DNA of 64,000 bases from Salipiger mangrovisoli (GTDB lineage Bacteria; Pseudomonadota; Alphaproteobacteria; Rhodobacterales; Rhodobacteraceae), in assembly GCF_015223355.1 (NCBI RefSeq), contig NZ_JADFFK010000024.1, forward strand, positions 20,839 to 84,838, read 5' to 3'. Below the pieces are notes generated by a model. That model saw nothing but the letters and a program-made list of their open reading frames with translations. It had not been told where the DNA came from and did not search any database. The position numbers were made by a program, and so were the translations under genes. Below, piece by piece: positions 25,008 to 33,828 of the stretch (within the stretch, counting starts at the first letter, position 1; each line of letters starts with the position of its first letter).

Positions 25008-25660
25008 TGGGCCCGATCCTGATCATCAACCCCAACTCCGCCGCCAGCGTGACGCGGGGCATCCGCGAGGCCATCGCCCATCTCGCCCCGGCCAATGGCC
25101 CCGCCTTCGAGGTCACCGACCTGCCTGCCTCCCCGGCGACGATCATGACCGCCGAGGACGTCGCCCGCGCCGGGCTCGGCTTTGCCGCGGCGGCGCAGGC
25201 GCGGCCCGACGCCGCCGCCTATGTCTCGGCCTGTTTCTCCGATCCGGGGGTGGAGTTGACGCGCACGCTGGTCAAGCAGCCGGTGATCGGCGTGCAGGAG
25301 GCGGGCATCCTGACGGCCATGGCCCGTGCCGATCTTTTCGGCATCATCGCGCTGGCCCCCGGCTCGGTCGCCCGCCACCGGCTGAGGATCCGCGCCATGG
25401 GCGTCGAAAGCCGCCTCGCCGCGGAGCTTGCCCTGCCCGGTGTCTCGGCCGAGGCCTCGGGCCGCGACCCGGAGGTCTACGGCATGTGCGTTACCCTGGG
25501 CCGCGAACTGGCACAAAAGGGCGCGGGCGCGGTGGTGCTCGGCTGCGCCGGCATGGCGCCGATCCGGGCCAGGCTGGAACGCGACATCGGCATCGCGGTC
25601 ATCGACCCGGTGCAGGCCGCCGCCGCCATGGCACTGGGTCTGGTCGGAGCGTCCGAATGA
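25007..25660 (+). CDS. Asp/Glu/hydantoin racemase family protein
   Basis: 217-residue racemase. The N-terminal family motif is LIINPNSAASVT, and the two catalytic cysteines are C76 (VSACFSDPG) and C180 (VVLGCAGMA). With the neighbouring D-specific enzymes it would racemise L-hydantoins so that the whole racemic pool is converted to D-amino acid. Allantoin racemase is a close alternative. TGATG couples it to the hydantoinase, and ATGA couples it to the LysR gene. Confidence 0.9.
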   Translation: MGPILIINPNSAASVTRGIREAIAHLAPANGPAFEVTDLPASPATIMTAEDVARAGLGFAAAAQARPDAAAYVSACFSDPGVELTRTLVKQPVIGVQEAGILTAMARADLFGIIALAPGSVARHRLRIRAMGVESRLAAELALPGVSAEASGRDPEVYGMCVTLGRELAQKGAGAVVLGCAGMAPIRARLERDIGIAVIDPVQAAAAMALGLVGASE

Positions 25661-26598
25661 CCACCGAACCGGGCCTGCCGGACGTCTCGCTGCGGCTCTT
25701 GGAGATCTTCGCCGCGATGATGCGCTGCGCCACCACGGTGGAAGCCGCCGAGCAGCTGCGGGTCTCGCAGCCGGCGGTCTCCGCCGGGCTGCGGCAGCTG
25801 GAAACCCAGCTCGGCCTGACGCTCTTCGAGCGCACCGGCCGACGCCTGCAGCCCACCGCCGAGGCGAAATCCCTCTACGAGGAGATCCGCCCGGTCTTCG
25901 GCCTGATGCGCGGCTTCTCGCAGCGCGCCCGCGACATGAAGCTCGGCATGGCCGGGCGGCTCAAGGTGATCGCCACGCCGCCGCTCGGCTACTCGGTCGC
26001 CCCGGTTGCCCTGCGCCGCTTCCTCGACGCGCGGCCCGACGTGTCGGTCGCCTTCGACGTGCGGCGGCTGGAACAGGTGAAGGACGCGGTGCAGAGCGGC
26101 CAGGCCGACATCGGCCTTGCCATCGACCACGACCGGCAGACCGCGGTGAACAGCGACGTGCTGCAGCGCGCGCATATGGTGGCGCTGGTGCCGCGGGAAA
26201 GCCCGCTGGCGCAAAAGCCGCATCTCACCGCGCTCGACCTGCAGTCCGAGCCGCTGGTCGGGCTCGAGATGGGCTCGAACCTCGGGCAGCTGGTGCGCAA
26301 GGCCTACGAGCAGGTCGGCGCCACCTACGCGCCGCGCATCGAGGTGCGCTATTGCGCCACCGCCACGGTTCTGGCGGCGCAGCATCTCGGGGTCACCGTG
26401 GTCGATCCCTATTCCGCCACCACCCATGCGACCGACGCGCTGGTCTGCAAGCCCTTCCTGCCCGCCTGCGAGGTCAAGGCGGTGATGTACACCCGCCGCG
26501 GCGTGCCCTACTCGGGCCTGCTGCACAGTTTCATGTCGGACCTGCGCGCCGCCTTCGCCGACAGCGACCTGCTGATCGCCGAGCCGCCGCGGGGCTGA
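25657..26598 (+). CDS. LysR family transcriptional regulator inside the hydantoin operon
   Basis: 313-residue LysR-type regulator. N-terminal helix-turn-helix CATTVEAAEQLRVSQPAVSAGLRQLETQLG, then the linker FERTGRRLQPTAEA and an effector domain with GRLKVIATPPLGYSVAP. It starts by ATGA overlap in the middle of the operon rather than divergently, so it is co-transcribed with the genes it presumably controls. The AT-rich palindrome at 19348-19374 is a candidate target. Confidence 0.92.
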   Translation: MTTEPGLPDVSLRLLEIFAAMMRCATTVEAAEQLRVSQPAVSAGLRQLETQLGLTLFERTGRRLQPTAEAKSLYEEIRPVFGLMRGFSQRARDMKLGMAGRLKVIATPPLGYSVAPVALRRFLDARPDVSVAFDVRRLEQVKDAVQSGQADIGLAIDHDRQTAVNSDVLQRAHMVALVPRESPLAQKPHLTALDLQSEPLVGLEMGSNLGQLVRKAYEQVGATYAPRIEVRYCATATVLAAQHLGVTVVDPYSATTHATDALVCKPFLPACEVKAVMYTRRGVPYSGLLHSFMSDLRAAFADSDLLIAEPPRG

Positions 26599-26625
26599 CC
26601 CCTCCATTCCCCAAGGACCCCAGCC

Positions 26626-27552
26626 ATGAGCCTGCTCACCTCCGACGCCCGCGGCGTCTACGTCATCTCCGTCACCCCCTTCACCGATCAGGGCGCGATC
26701 GACTGGGACAGCCTCGACCGGGTGGTGGATTTCTACTTCGACAAGGGCGCCGACGGGCTGACCATCCTCGGCATGATGGGCGAGGCGCCGAAGCTGACGC
26801 AGGCCGAAAGCCGCGCCGTCGCCGAGCGGGTGATCAAGCGCGCCGGTGGCAAGCCGGTGGTGGTGGGCGTCTCGGCCCCCGGCCTCGCTGCCATTGGCGA
26901 GCTGGGCCGCGCGGTGATGGACATGGGCGCGGCGGGCTGCATGGTGACCACGCCGGGCGCGCTGAAGACCGACCCGCAGATCCACGGCTACTTCGGGCAG
27001 GTCGCCCGCACGCTGGGGGACGATGTGCCCATCGTGCTGCAGGACTTCCCGCTGGCCACCGGCGTGCAGATCTCCGACGAGGTGCTGGGCCGGATCATCG
27101 ACGACATCCCGCAGGTGGTCATGCTCAAGCACGAGGACTGGCCGGGCCTTGCCAAGATCAGCAGGCTGCGCCGCGCCGAAGCCGAAGGCCGCCGCCGGAT
27201 CTCGATCCTCTGCGGCAACGGCGGGGTGTTCCTGCCCGAGGAGATGGCGCGCGGTGCCGATGGCGCGATGACGGGTTTCGGCTACCCCGAAATGCTGGCA
27301 GAGGTGGTGCGGCTGGCCGGCAGCGGCGACATGGACCGGGCGCAGGACATCTTCGACGCCTACCTGCCGCTGGTGCGCTACGAGCAGCAGCCGGGTGCCG
27401 GGCTGGCGGTGCGCAAATACGTGCTGGCCAAGCGCGGGGCGATCGGCTCGGCGGCGCTGCGCGCGCCGGGCGCGGGGCTTGCCCCCGAGGCCATCGCCGA
27501 GGTCGAGCGGCTGCTCGCCCGGCAGGAGAAACGACTGAAGGAGCTGAACTGA
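26626..27552 (+). CDS. Dihydrodipicolinate synthase/N-acetylneuraminate lyase family protein
   Basis: 308-residue class I aldolase fold. The N-terminal start is RGVYVISVTPFTDQGAIDW, the family motif is GADGLTILGMMGEAPKLT, and the Schiff-base lysine is probably K168 (VVMLKHED). The usual active-site tyrosine (YNxPxRTG) is not there: the corresponding stretch is LQDFPLATGV. A true DapA role is unlikely. In this operon it may act on a keto acid derived from the transported compound. Confidence 0.85.
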   Translation: MSLLTSDARGVYVISVTPFTDQGAIDWDSLDRVVDFYFDKGADGLTILGMMGEAPKLTQAESRAVAERVIKRAGGKPVVVGVSAPGLAAIGELGRAVMDMGAAGCMVTTPGALKTDPQIHGYFGQVARTLGDDVPIVLQDFPLATGVQISDEVLGRIIDDIPQVVMLKHEDWPGLAKISRLRRAEAEGRRRISILCGNGGVFLPEEMARGADGAMTGFGYPEMLAEVVRLAGSGDMDRAQDIFDAYLPLVRYEQQPGAGLAVRKYVLAKRGAIGSAALRAPGAGLAPEAIAEVERLLARQEKRLKELN

Positions 27553-28301
27553 TGGATCTGGGACTGAAGGGCAAGACGGCGCTGGTGCTCGGCGCAAGCC
27601 GTGGGCTCGGCGCGGCGAGCGCGACGCTGCTGGCCGCCGAGGGCGCGCATGTGATCGCCGCCTCGCGCAGCGGTGACGCCCCGGCGGAGGGCATGGAGGG
27701 GCTGAAGCTCGATCTCGCGGATGCGGCCAGCGTCGCGGCGCTGATCGCGCGGCTCGCCGAGCAGCCGGTCGACATCCTCGTCAACAACTGCGGCGGCCCT
27801 GCCGCCGGACCCGCCAAGGGCCAGAGCAGCGCCGCCTGGCAGGCCGCCTTCGAGGCGATGGCCGCACCGATCTTCGCGATCACCGACGCCGCCCTGCCCG
27901 GCATGATCGCCAAGGGCTGGGGCCGTGTGGTGACCATCGGCTCCTCGGGCATCGTGCAGCCGATCCCGAACCTCGCGCTGTCGAACGGCGTGCGCGGCGC
28001 GGTGGCGGGCTGGTCGAAGACCCTCGCCGAAGAGGTCGCCCCGCATGGCGTGACGGTGAACATGGTGCTGCCGGGCCGGATCGCGACGGACCGTCTGGCG
28101 CAGCTCGACGGCATCAAGGCCGATAAGACCGGCGCCTCGCTCGATGCGGTGCAGGAAGCCAGCCGCAGGACCATCCCCGCGGGCCGCTACGGCACCCCCG
28201 AGGAGTTCGGCGCCATGGTCACCTTCCTGTGCTCGGCGCAGGCCGCCTATGTCACCGGCTCGATGATCCGCGTCGACGGCGGGATGATCCGGGGGATGTG
28301 A
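27552..28301 (+). CDS. Short-chain dehydrogenase/reductase lacking the YxxxK motif
   Basis: 249-residue SDR. NAD(P)-binding GASRGLG (14-20) and NNCGG (78-82) are present, and the C-terminus ends SMIRVDGGMIRGM as in FabG-like proteins. After the active-site serines (S131-S132) the expected Tyr-x-x-x-Lys is replaced by SNGVR (S144...R148), as in a known atypical FabG-like subgroup. It may still bind a nucleotide and a substrate, but the usual catalytic mechanism is missing. One-base overlap with the aldolase-like gene. Last gene of the operon. Confidence 0.88.
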   Translation: MDLGLKGKTALVLGASRGLGAASATLLAAEGAHVIAASRSGDAPAEGMEGLKLDLADAASVAALIARLAEQPVDILVNNCGGPAAGPAKGQSSAAWQAAFEAMAAPIFAITDAALPGMIAKGWGRVVTIGSSGIVQPIPNLALSNGVRGAVAGWSKTLAEEVAPHGVTVNMVLPGRIATDRLAQLDGIKADKTGASLDAVQEASRRTIPAGRYGTPEEFGAMVTFLCSAQAAYVTGSMIRVDGGMIRGM

Positions 28302-28312
28302 GGTCCGGCAGA

Positions 28313-28445
28313 GGCCAGCGGACGACCGCGGGCTGCCGCTGCCAGCGCAGGTGGCCGGGCGCTTTGTCTCGACACCCCGACGGGCGTTGGATCGCGCGCT
28401 GCCCCCAACAAGAGCGGCCGCCCGGGGGGCGGTCGTCCGCTGGCC
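28313..28445. repeat. 133-bp stretch bounded by perfect 17-bp inverted repeats
   Basis: GGCCAGCGGACGACCGC (28313-28329) and its exact reverse complement (28429-28445) face each other across 99 bases with no reading frame. Imperfect complementarity continues inward (GGGCTGCCGCT against GGGCGGCCGCT). No target-site duplication was seen. It may be a MITE-like remnant or a large terminator structure between the two convergent operons. Confidence 0.6.
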
Positions 28446-28499
28446 GGCGGCACTGCGTGCCTTGTTCCGGCCGGGCGCTCACCCATTGCCACCAAGAGC

Positions 28500-28533
28500 A
28501 GAACACCCGGGCAGTCTCCTGCCCGGGTGTTCT
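28500..28533. terminator. Bidirectional terminator between convergent operons
   Basis: Perfect 15-bp arms AGAACACCCGGGCAG (28500-28514) and CTGCCCGGGTGTTCT (28519-28533) with a 4-base loop, between the hydantoin operon (+) and the peptide ABC operon (-). It has no long T run. Confidence 0.75.
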
Positions 28534-28556
28534 CATCTCACGCAAAGGCCCCTGCC

Positions 28557-29360
28557 CTAGCCGGCCGAGAGCTTCGCATCGGCGGCCATGCCCGCGTGGC
28601 CCGAGGAGCGCAGCGCGCTGTCGAGCAGGTGGCGGGTGTAGGGGTGCTCGGCCTGCAGCCTGCGCATCGCGTCCACCTCCAGCGTCTCGACGATCTCGCC
28701 GGTCTGCATCACCGCCACGCGGTCGCACATGTGGCCGATGACGCCAAGATCGTGGCTGACCATCAGGTAGGTCAGGCCGAACTCGGACCGCAGGTCCGAC
28801 AGCAGGTTGAGGATCTCGGCCTGCACCGACACATCGAGCGCCGAGGTCGGCTCGTCGAGCAGCAGCACCTTGGGCTCGGGCGCCAGCGCCCGCGCGATGG
28901 CGACGCGCTGCCGCTGACCGCCCGAGAGCTGGTGCGGGTAGCGGAAACGGAAGCCGCCGCCCAGACCCACCTGCTCCAGCAGCCGGTCGATGCGCGCATC
29001 GACCCCGTCCTTGATACCGTGCAGCGCCAGCGTCTCGCTCAGCACCCGGTCCACCGTCTGGCGCGGGTGCAGCGAGGCGTAGGGGTCCTGGAAGACCATC
29101 TGCACCCGGCGGTAGAACTCCTTTGACCGCCCGATGCGGGAAAGTTTCTCGCCGCCGACACTCATCGCGCCCGCCCAGTCCGGCACCAGCCCGACCAGCG
29201 CGCGCAGCACCGTCGACTTGCCCGAGCCGGACTCGCCGACGAGCCCGTAGCTTTCGCCCTGCGCGACGTTCAGGTCGATGCCATGCACCACGCGGGTGCG
29301 CTCGGTGCCGTCGCCGAAGAAGACCTCGAGCCCCTCTATCTGGATCTCTGGCAAGCTCAT
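28557..29360 (-). CDS. Peptide-type ABC transporter ATPase 2 (DppF-like)
   Basis: 267-residue ATPase, last gene of a five-gene operon. Walker A GESGSGKSTVLR, Q-loop MVFQDPYASLHPR, which is the DppF/OppF hallmark, signature [15 protein letters not shown], Walker [13 protein letters not shown], switch MVSHDLGVI. The C-terminal region after EHPYTRHLLDSAL is the short oligopeptide-ATPase extension. It overlaps the upstream ATPase gene by ATGA. Confidence 0.93.
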   Translation of the reverse strand: MSLPEIQIEGLEVFFGDGTERTRVVHGIDLNVAQGESYGLVGESGSGKSTVLRALVGLVPDWAGAMSVGGEKLSRIGRSKEFYRRVQMVFQDPYASLHPRQTVDRVLSETLALHGIKDGVDARIDRLLEQVGLGGGFRFRYPHQLSGGQRQRVAIARALAPEPKVLLLDEPTSALDVSVQAEILNLLSDLRSEFGLTYLMVSHDLGVIGHMCDRVAVMQTGEIVETLEVDAMRRLQAEHPYTRHLLDSALRSSGHAGMAADAKLSAG

Positions 29361-30214
29361 AGCAGCGCACTCACGGAAGGAGCCTCGCGCCAGGCCGGAT
29401 CGCGCGTCAGCGCCTCCAGCCGCGGCCGCGGGCGTTCAAGATCGGGGACCGAGTTCAGCAGGCCCAGCGTGTAGGGGTGTTTCGCCTCGTGCAGCCTGCC
29501 CGCCTCGCAGACCTCGACGATCCGTCCGGCGTACATCACCGCCACCCGGTCGCAGAAGCCCGCCACCAGATTGAGATCGTGGCTGATGAAGATCAGCCCC
29601 ATGCCGCGCTCGCGCACCAGCTTGTCCATGATCTCGAGCACCTGCAGCTGCACCGACACGTCGAGCGCCGAGGTGGGCTCGTCGGCGATCAGGATCTCGG
29701 GATTCGGGATCAGCATCATGGCGATCATGATGCGCTGGCCCATGCCGCCCGAAACCTCGTGCGGATAGAGCTTCATCACCCGCTCCGGCTCGCGGATCGC
29801 CACGGCATCGAGCATTTCCAGCGCGCGCTTGTAGGCCTCGGCCTTGCCGACCTTCTCGTGCGTGCGCAGCGCCTCGATGATCTGGTCGCCGACGGTCATC
29901 ACCGGGTTCAGCGAATACTTCGGATCCTGCATGATCATCGAGATATGCTTGCCCCGGATCGCCCGCATCCGCTTCGGCGAGGCGGTGAGCAGGCTCTCGC
30001 CCTGCATCTCCAGACGGTCCGCCGTCACCTGCCCCGGCTTGCGGATGAGCCCGAGGATCGCCCGTCCGGTCATCGACTTGCCCGAGCCGGACTCGCCGAC
30101 GATCCCCAGACGCTCGCGGCCGAGCGAAAGCGAGATCCCCCGCACCGCCTCGAAGCTGCCCGAGCGCGTCGGGAAGCGCACCGAGAGGTTCTCGATATCG
30201 AGAAGATTGCTCAT
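29357..30214 (-). CDS. Peptide-type ABC transporter ATPase 1 (DppD-like)
   Basis: 285-residue ATPase. Walker A GESGSGKSMTGR, Q-loop MIMQDPKYSLNPVM, signature VSGGMGQRIMIAMML, Walker [13 protein letters not shown], switch FISHDLNLV, and the DppD-type C-terminus EAKHPYTLGLLNSVPDL. ATG 30214 has AAGGAGAG upstream and starts the domain; the longer open frame overlaps the permease gene. The signature reads VSGGMGQR rather than LSGGQ, a common variant in DppD proteins. Confidence 0.93.
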   Translation of the reverse strand: MSNLLDIENLSVRFPTRSGSFEAVRGISLSLGRERLGIVGESGSGKSMTGRAILGLIRKPGQVTADRLEMQGESLLTASPKRMRAIRGKHISMIMQDPKYSLNPVMTVGDQIIEALRTHEKVGKAEAYKRALEMLDAVAIREPERVMKLYPHEVSGGMGQRIMIAMMLIPNPEILIADEPTSALDVSVQLQVLEIMDKLVRERGMGLIFISHDLNLVAGFCDRVAVMYAGRIVEVCEAGRLHEAKHPYTLGLLNSVPDLERPRPRLEALTRDPAWREAPSVSALL

Positions 30215-31143
30215 TTGCCACTCTCCTTCGGGTCGAGCACGTCGCGCAGACCGTCGCCGATCAGGTTGAAGGCGAGCGAGATGGCGAAGATGGCGAGACC
30301 GGGGATGGTGGCCACCCACCAGTAGTCGAGGATGTACTTGCGCCCCTCCGAGATCATCGCGCCCCATTCCGGGCTCGGCGGCTGCGCCCCGAGGCCGAGG
30401 AAGCCGAGCCCCGCGGCGGTGAGGATGATCCCCGCCATGTCGAGCGTCACCCGGATCACCAGCGACGAGATGCACAGCGGCCAGATGTGCCGCGTGATGA
30501 TCCGCACCGGCCCCGCGCCCTGCAGGCGGATGGCGTGGATGAAGTCCGAGTTGCGGATGGTCAGCGTCTCGGCCCGCGCGATCCGCGCATAGGGCGGCCA
30601 GGCGGTCAGCGAGATCGCCAGCACCGCGTTCTCGATCCCCGCCCCCAGCGCCGCCACGAAGGCCAGCGCGAGGATCAGCCGCGGGAAGGCGAGGAAGATG
30701 TCGGTCACGCGCATCAGCACGGTGTCGACCCAGCCGCCGAAATAGCCCGCGGTGGTGCCGATGATCAGCCCCAGCAGCGGCGCGACCAGCGCCACCAGCA
30801 GCACGATGTAGATCGAGATCCGCGCGCCGTAGAGCAGCCGCGAGTAGATGTCGCGGCCAAGGCTGTCGGTGCCGAAATAGTGCCCCTCCCAGCCCGGCGG
30901 CTTCAGGCGCGCGCCGAGATCCTGCGCGAACGGGTTGTCGGTGGCCAGCATCGGCGCGAAGAGCGCCGCAAGCACCAGCAGGGTCAGCACGATGAGGCCG
31001 AGCGAGGTCAGCTTGTTCGAGGTGAGCCGCAGCCAGCCCTGGTACCAGGCGGCGGCACGCGCCTGCCCGCGCGACTGCGGCGTGTCGCTCAGCAGCCAGG
31101 CCTTGAGGCCGGGCTTGGCGGATGCGTTGCTTTGCGGGGTCAT
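30211..31143 (-). CDS. Peptide-type ABC transporter permease (DppC-like)
   Basis: 310-residue inner-membrane permease. It has an N-terminal cytoplasmic segment, a first helix LTSLGLIVLTLLVLAALFAP, the DppC hallmark HYFGTDSLGRDIYSRLLYGARIS, the coupling-loop region NSDFIHAIRLQGAGPVRIITRH and the C-terminal DGLRDVLDPK. ATG 31143 overlaps the stop of the previous permease as ATGA. Confidence 0.94.
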   Translation of the reverse strand: MTPQSNASAKPGLKAWLLSDTPQSRGQARAAAWYQGWLRLTSNKLTSLGLIVLTLLVLAALFAPMLATDNPFAQDLGARLKPPGWEGHYFGTDSLGRDIYSRLLYGARISIYIVLLVALVAPLLGLIIGTTAGYFGGWVDTVLMRVTDIFLAFPRLILALAFVAALGAGIENAVLAISLTAWPPYARIARAETLTIRNSDFIHAIRLQGAGPVRIITRHIWPLCISSLVIRVTLDMAGIILTAAGLGFLGLGAQPPSPEWGAMISEGRKYILDYWWVATIPGLAIFAISLAFNLIGDGLRDVLDPKESGK

Positions 31144-32207
31144 GACTTGGCCCTCGGATCGAAGAAGCGGTACAGCAGGTCCGACAGGATGTTGAGGCAC
31201 ACGAAGATCGAGCCGATCACCACGGTCCCGCCAAGCACCGAGGCCATGTCGTTGGACAGCAGCGAGGTGGTGATGTAGCTGCCGATGCCCGGCCAGGCGA
31301 AGATGATCTCGGTCAGCACCGAGCCCTCGAGCAGGTTGGCATAGGCCAGCGCGATCACCGTGATCAGCTGGATGGCGATGTTGCGGAAGGCATGGCGCCA
31401 GACCACGTGCCACTCGCTGAGGCCCTTCACCCGCGCGGTGATGACATATTCCGAGTTCAGCTGTTCGAGCATGAAGCTGCGGGTCATCCGGCTGATGTAG
31501 GCCAGGCTGAAATAGCCCAGCAGGCAGGCCGGCAGGATGATGTGCGACAGCGCGTCCTTGAACACGTCCCAGTCGCCGGCGATGATCGCGTCGACCAGCA
31601 GCAGCCCGGTGCGCGTTGGCACCAGCCCCTCGTAGAAGACGCCGAGCCGCCCGGGCCCGGCCACCCATCCGAGGATGCCGTAGAAGATCAGCAGACCCAT
31701 CATGCCAAGCCAGAAGATCGGCATGGAATAGCCCACAAGGCCGATCAGCCGCGAGATCTGGTCGATCCAGCTGCCGCGGTAGACCGCGGCGAGAACGCCC
31801 AGCGGAACGCCGAGGACGACGCCCAGAAGCGTGCCCAGCGTGGCCAGTTCCAGCGTGGCGGGGAAGACGCGCGCAATGTCCTCGGCCACCGGCTTGCCGG
31901 TGCGGATCGAGGTGCCGAAATCGCCCTGAAGCACGTCGCCGACATAGATGCCGAACTGCACGATCAGCGGCTTGTCGAGACCCAGCTCCAGGTAGACCTG
32001 GTCGTATTGCGCCTGAGAGGCGCGCTCGCCGATGACCGCGAGCACGGGGTCGATCGGCATCACGCGGCCGATCATGAAGGTGACGAAGAGCAGCCCCAGC
32101 AGGGTGATCGCCACGGTGAAGGCAAGGCTGACGGTCTTCTTCAGCCAGTTCGGCGGAAAGGAGGGCGCGGCGCGCCCTCCCCCGGTGTTGGTCGTCTGAT
32201 GCGTCAC
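31140..32207 (-). CDS. Peptide-type ABC transporter permease (DppB-like)
   Basis: 355-residue permease. The first transmembrane segment is FTVAITLLGLLFVTFMIGRVMPIDPVL (positions about 32-58), the coupling loop is NSEYVITARVKGLSEWHVVWRHAFRN and the C-terminus LLYRFFDPRAKS is typical. It starts at GTG 32207, four bases after the receptor stop codon. It forms the heterodimeric channel with the DppC-like protein. Confidence 0.94.
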   Translation of the reverse strand: MTHQTTNTGGGRAAPSFPPNWLKKTVSLAFTVAITLLGLLFVTFMIGRVMPIDPVLAVIGERASQAQYDQVYLELGLDKPLIVQFGIYVGDVLQGDFGTSIRTGKPVAEDIARVFPATLELATLGTLLGVVLGVPLGVLAAVYRGSWIDQISRLIGLVGYSMPIFWLGMMGLLIFYGILGWVAGPGRLGVFYEGLVPTRTGLLLVDAIIAGDWDVFKDALSHIILPACLLGYFSLAYISRMTRSFMLEQLNSEYVITARVKGLSEWHVVWRHAFRNIAIQLITVIALAYANLLEGSVLTEIIFAWPGIGSYITTSLLSNDMASVLGGTVVIGSIFVCLNILSDLLYRFFDPRAKS

Positions 32208-32211
32208 GGGC

Positions 32212-33828
32212 TTACTTCGTCACGGCCCAGTAGGACACGGCGGTGGTTGCGCCACCCGCCACGAAATGCTCGACGCCGGTCTGCATCGCGTTCTGCTCGA
32301 TCTGCTGGAACATGATGGCGAAGGGCGCGGTCTTCAGGAACTCGCGCTGCAGGTCCTCGTACATCTTGGCGCGCTTGGCGCTGTCCTGCTCGACCACCGC
32401 GGCAAGGGTCTCTTCGCTCATTTCCGGCAGCGCCCAGGCGTTGCGCCAGGCCAGCAGGCCGGTTGCGCCGGCCTCGTCGCTGTTGTCGGGGTTATAGGCG
32501 AAGGTGCCCGCGTTGGTGTTGGGGTCGGGATAGTCCGGGCCCCAGGCTTCCAGCGAGATCTGGTGCTGACGCGCGCGGTAGGTGTCGAGCGTCTGCGCGC
32601 CGGTGCCCACCACCAGCTCGGCCTTGATGCCGATCTGGCCCCAGGTGTTCTGCAGCGACTGGCCGATGTCGATGCGGTCCTGCGCCTCGCGCACGCCGAT
32701 GGTCACCTCGAAGCCGTCGGGATAGCCCGCCTCGGTCAGCAGCGCCTTGGCCTTTTCCAGGTCCAGCGAATAGGGCGTGTCGTCGATCGCCCCCATGAAG
32801 GTCTTCGGCAGGAAGGCCTGGTGGGTGATGTACTGGCCCTTCAGGAAGCTGTCCTGCATGCCCTGGTAATCGGTGGCGTATTTCATCGCCTCGATGACCT
32901 TCGGGTTCGACAGGATCTCGTTCTTCTGGTTGGCCGACCAGTACATCAGGCGGCCACGCAGCTCGTCGACGACCTTGACGGTGTCGACCGTTTCGAGACC
33001 GGCCACGTCCTCGGGCGAGAGGTTGCGGGCGATGTCGACGTCACCGCGCTCGAGCTGCAGGCGCTGGGTGGCGCTTTCCTGGATGTGCTGGACGATCACC
33101 CGCTTCATCGCCGGTGCGTCGCCGGTGAACTCGGGGTTGAGGTCGAGCGTGTAGCTCTCGTTCGGCTTCCACGCGGCCAGCTTGTAGGGGCCCGAGCCGG
33201 CGGTGTTGTCGCGCAGCCAGGCGTTGCCCATGTCGCCGTCCTGCTCGTGCTCCATGACCGTCTTCATGTCGACGATGCCGCCGATGGTCGCGGTCAGGCA
33301 GTTCAGCACGAAGGACACGGCGTAGGCCTTGTCGAGCTTCAGGACGAGCGTCTTGTCGTCGGGGGCGACGATGGTCTCTTCGACGTTCTCGGGGGTGAAG
33401 CCGAACTGCGTCAGGATGAACGAGGGCGTCTTGTTCAGCAGCACCGCGCGGCGCAGCGAGAACTCGGCGTCCTTGGCGGTCACCGGGTTGCCCGAGGCGA
33501 AGACGTGGCCATCGGCCATGGCAAAGGTGATCTGCGTGCCGTCCTCGGAGACCTCCCAGCTTGCCGCCAGCTTGGGCTGGTAGCCGGCATCGAGGTCGAG
33601 CGGGTCGAAGTCGACCAGCGGCTCGTAGACGTTGCGGCTGATGTCGGCACCGGAGAACTCGAAGCTCTCGGCCGGGTCGATGGTCTTGATGTCGTCGATG
33701 CGCTGCGCGATCACCAGCATGTTCGGCGGCGTCTCGGCCTGTGCGGTCAGCGCGGTGCTGGACAGCAGCGCGGCGGTCAGCAGTGCCGCGCCGAGGCGCG
33801 TGGTCCGCGACGGAATGTGACGGGTCAT
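32212..33828 (-). CDS. Peptide-type ABC transporter solute-binding protein (family 5)
   Basis: 538-residue periplasmic receptor of the OppA/DppA class, first gene of the operon. Signal peptide (MTRHIPSRTTRLGAALLTAA and following, cleavage near AQAE), then AQRIDDIKTIDPAESFEFSG and NVYEPLVDFD, the conserved N-terminal region of the family. ATG 33828 is preceded by AGGGAGAAG; the longer frame to 33912 has no domain. The ligand may be a peptide, opine or glycoside; the neighbouring RidA gene (divergent) hints at amino-acid or imine metabolism. Confidence 0.93.
   Translation of the reverse strand: MTRHIPSRTTRLGAALLTAALLSSTALTAQAETPPNMLVIAQRIDDIKTIDPAESFEFSGADISRNVYEPLVDFDPLDLDAGYQPKLAASWEVSEDGTQITFAMADGHVFASGNPVTAKDAEFSLRRAVLLNKTPSFILTQFGFTPENVEETIVAPDDKTLVLKLDKAYAVSFVLNCLTATIGGIVDMKTVMEHEQDGDMGNAWLRDNTAGSGPYKLAAWKPNESYTLDLNPEFTGDAPAMKRVIVQHIQESATQRLQLERGDVDIARNLSPEDVAGLETVDTVKVVDELRGRLMYWSANQKNEILSNPKVIEAMKYATDYQGMQDSFLKGQYITHQAFLPKTFMGAIDDTPYSLDLEKAKALLTEAGYPDGFEVTIGVREAQDRIDIGQSLQNTWGQIGIKAELVVGTGAQTLDTYRARQHQISLEAWGPDYPDPNTNAGTFAYNPDNSDEAGATGLLAWRNAWALPEMSEETLAAVVEQDSAKRAKMYEDLQREFLKTAPFAIMFQQIEQNAMQTGVEHFVAGGATTAVSYWAVTK

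Noticed and set aside
26626..27552. Lysine-biosynthesis DapA
   Set aside because: Lacks the YNxPxRTG tyrosine and sits in a catabolic operon.
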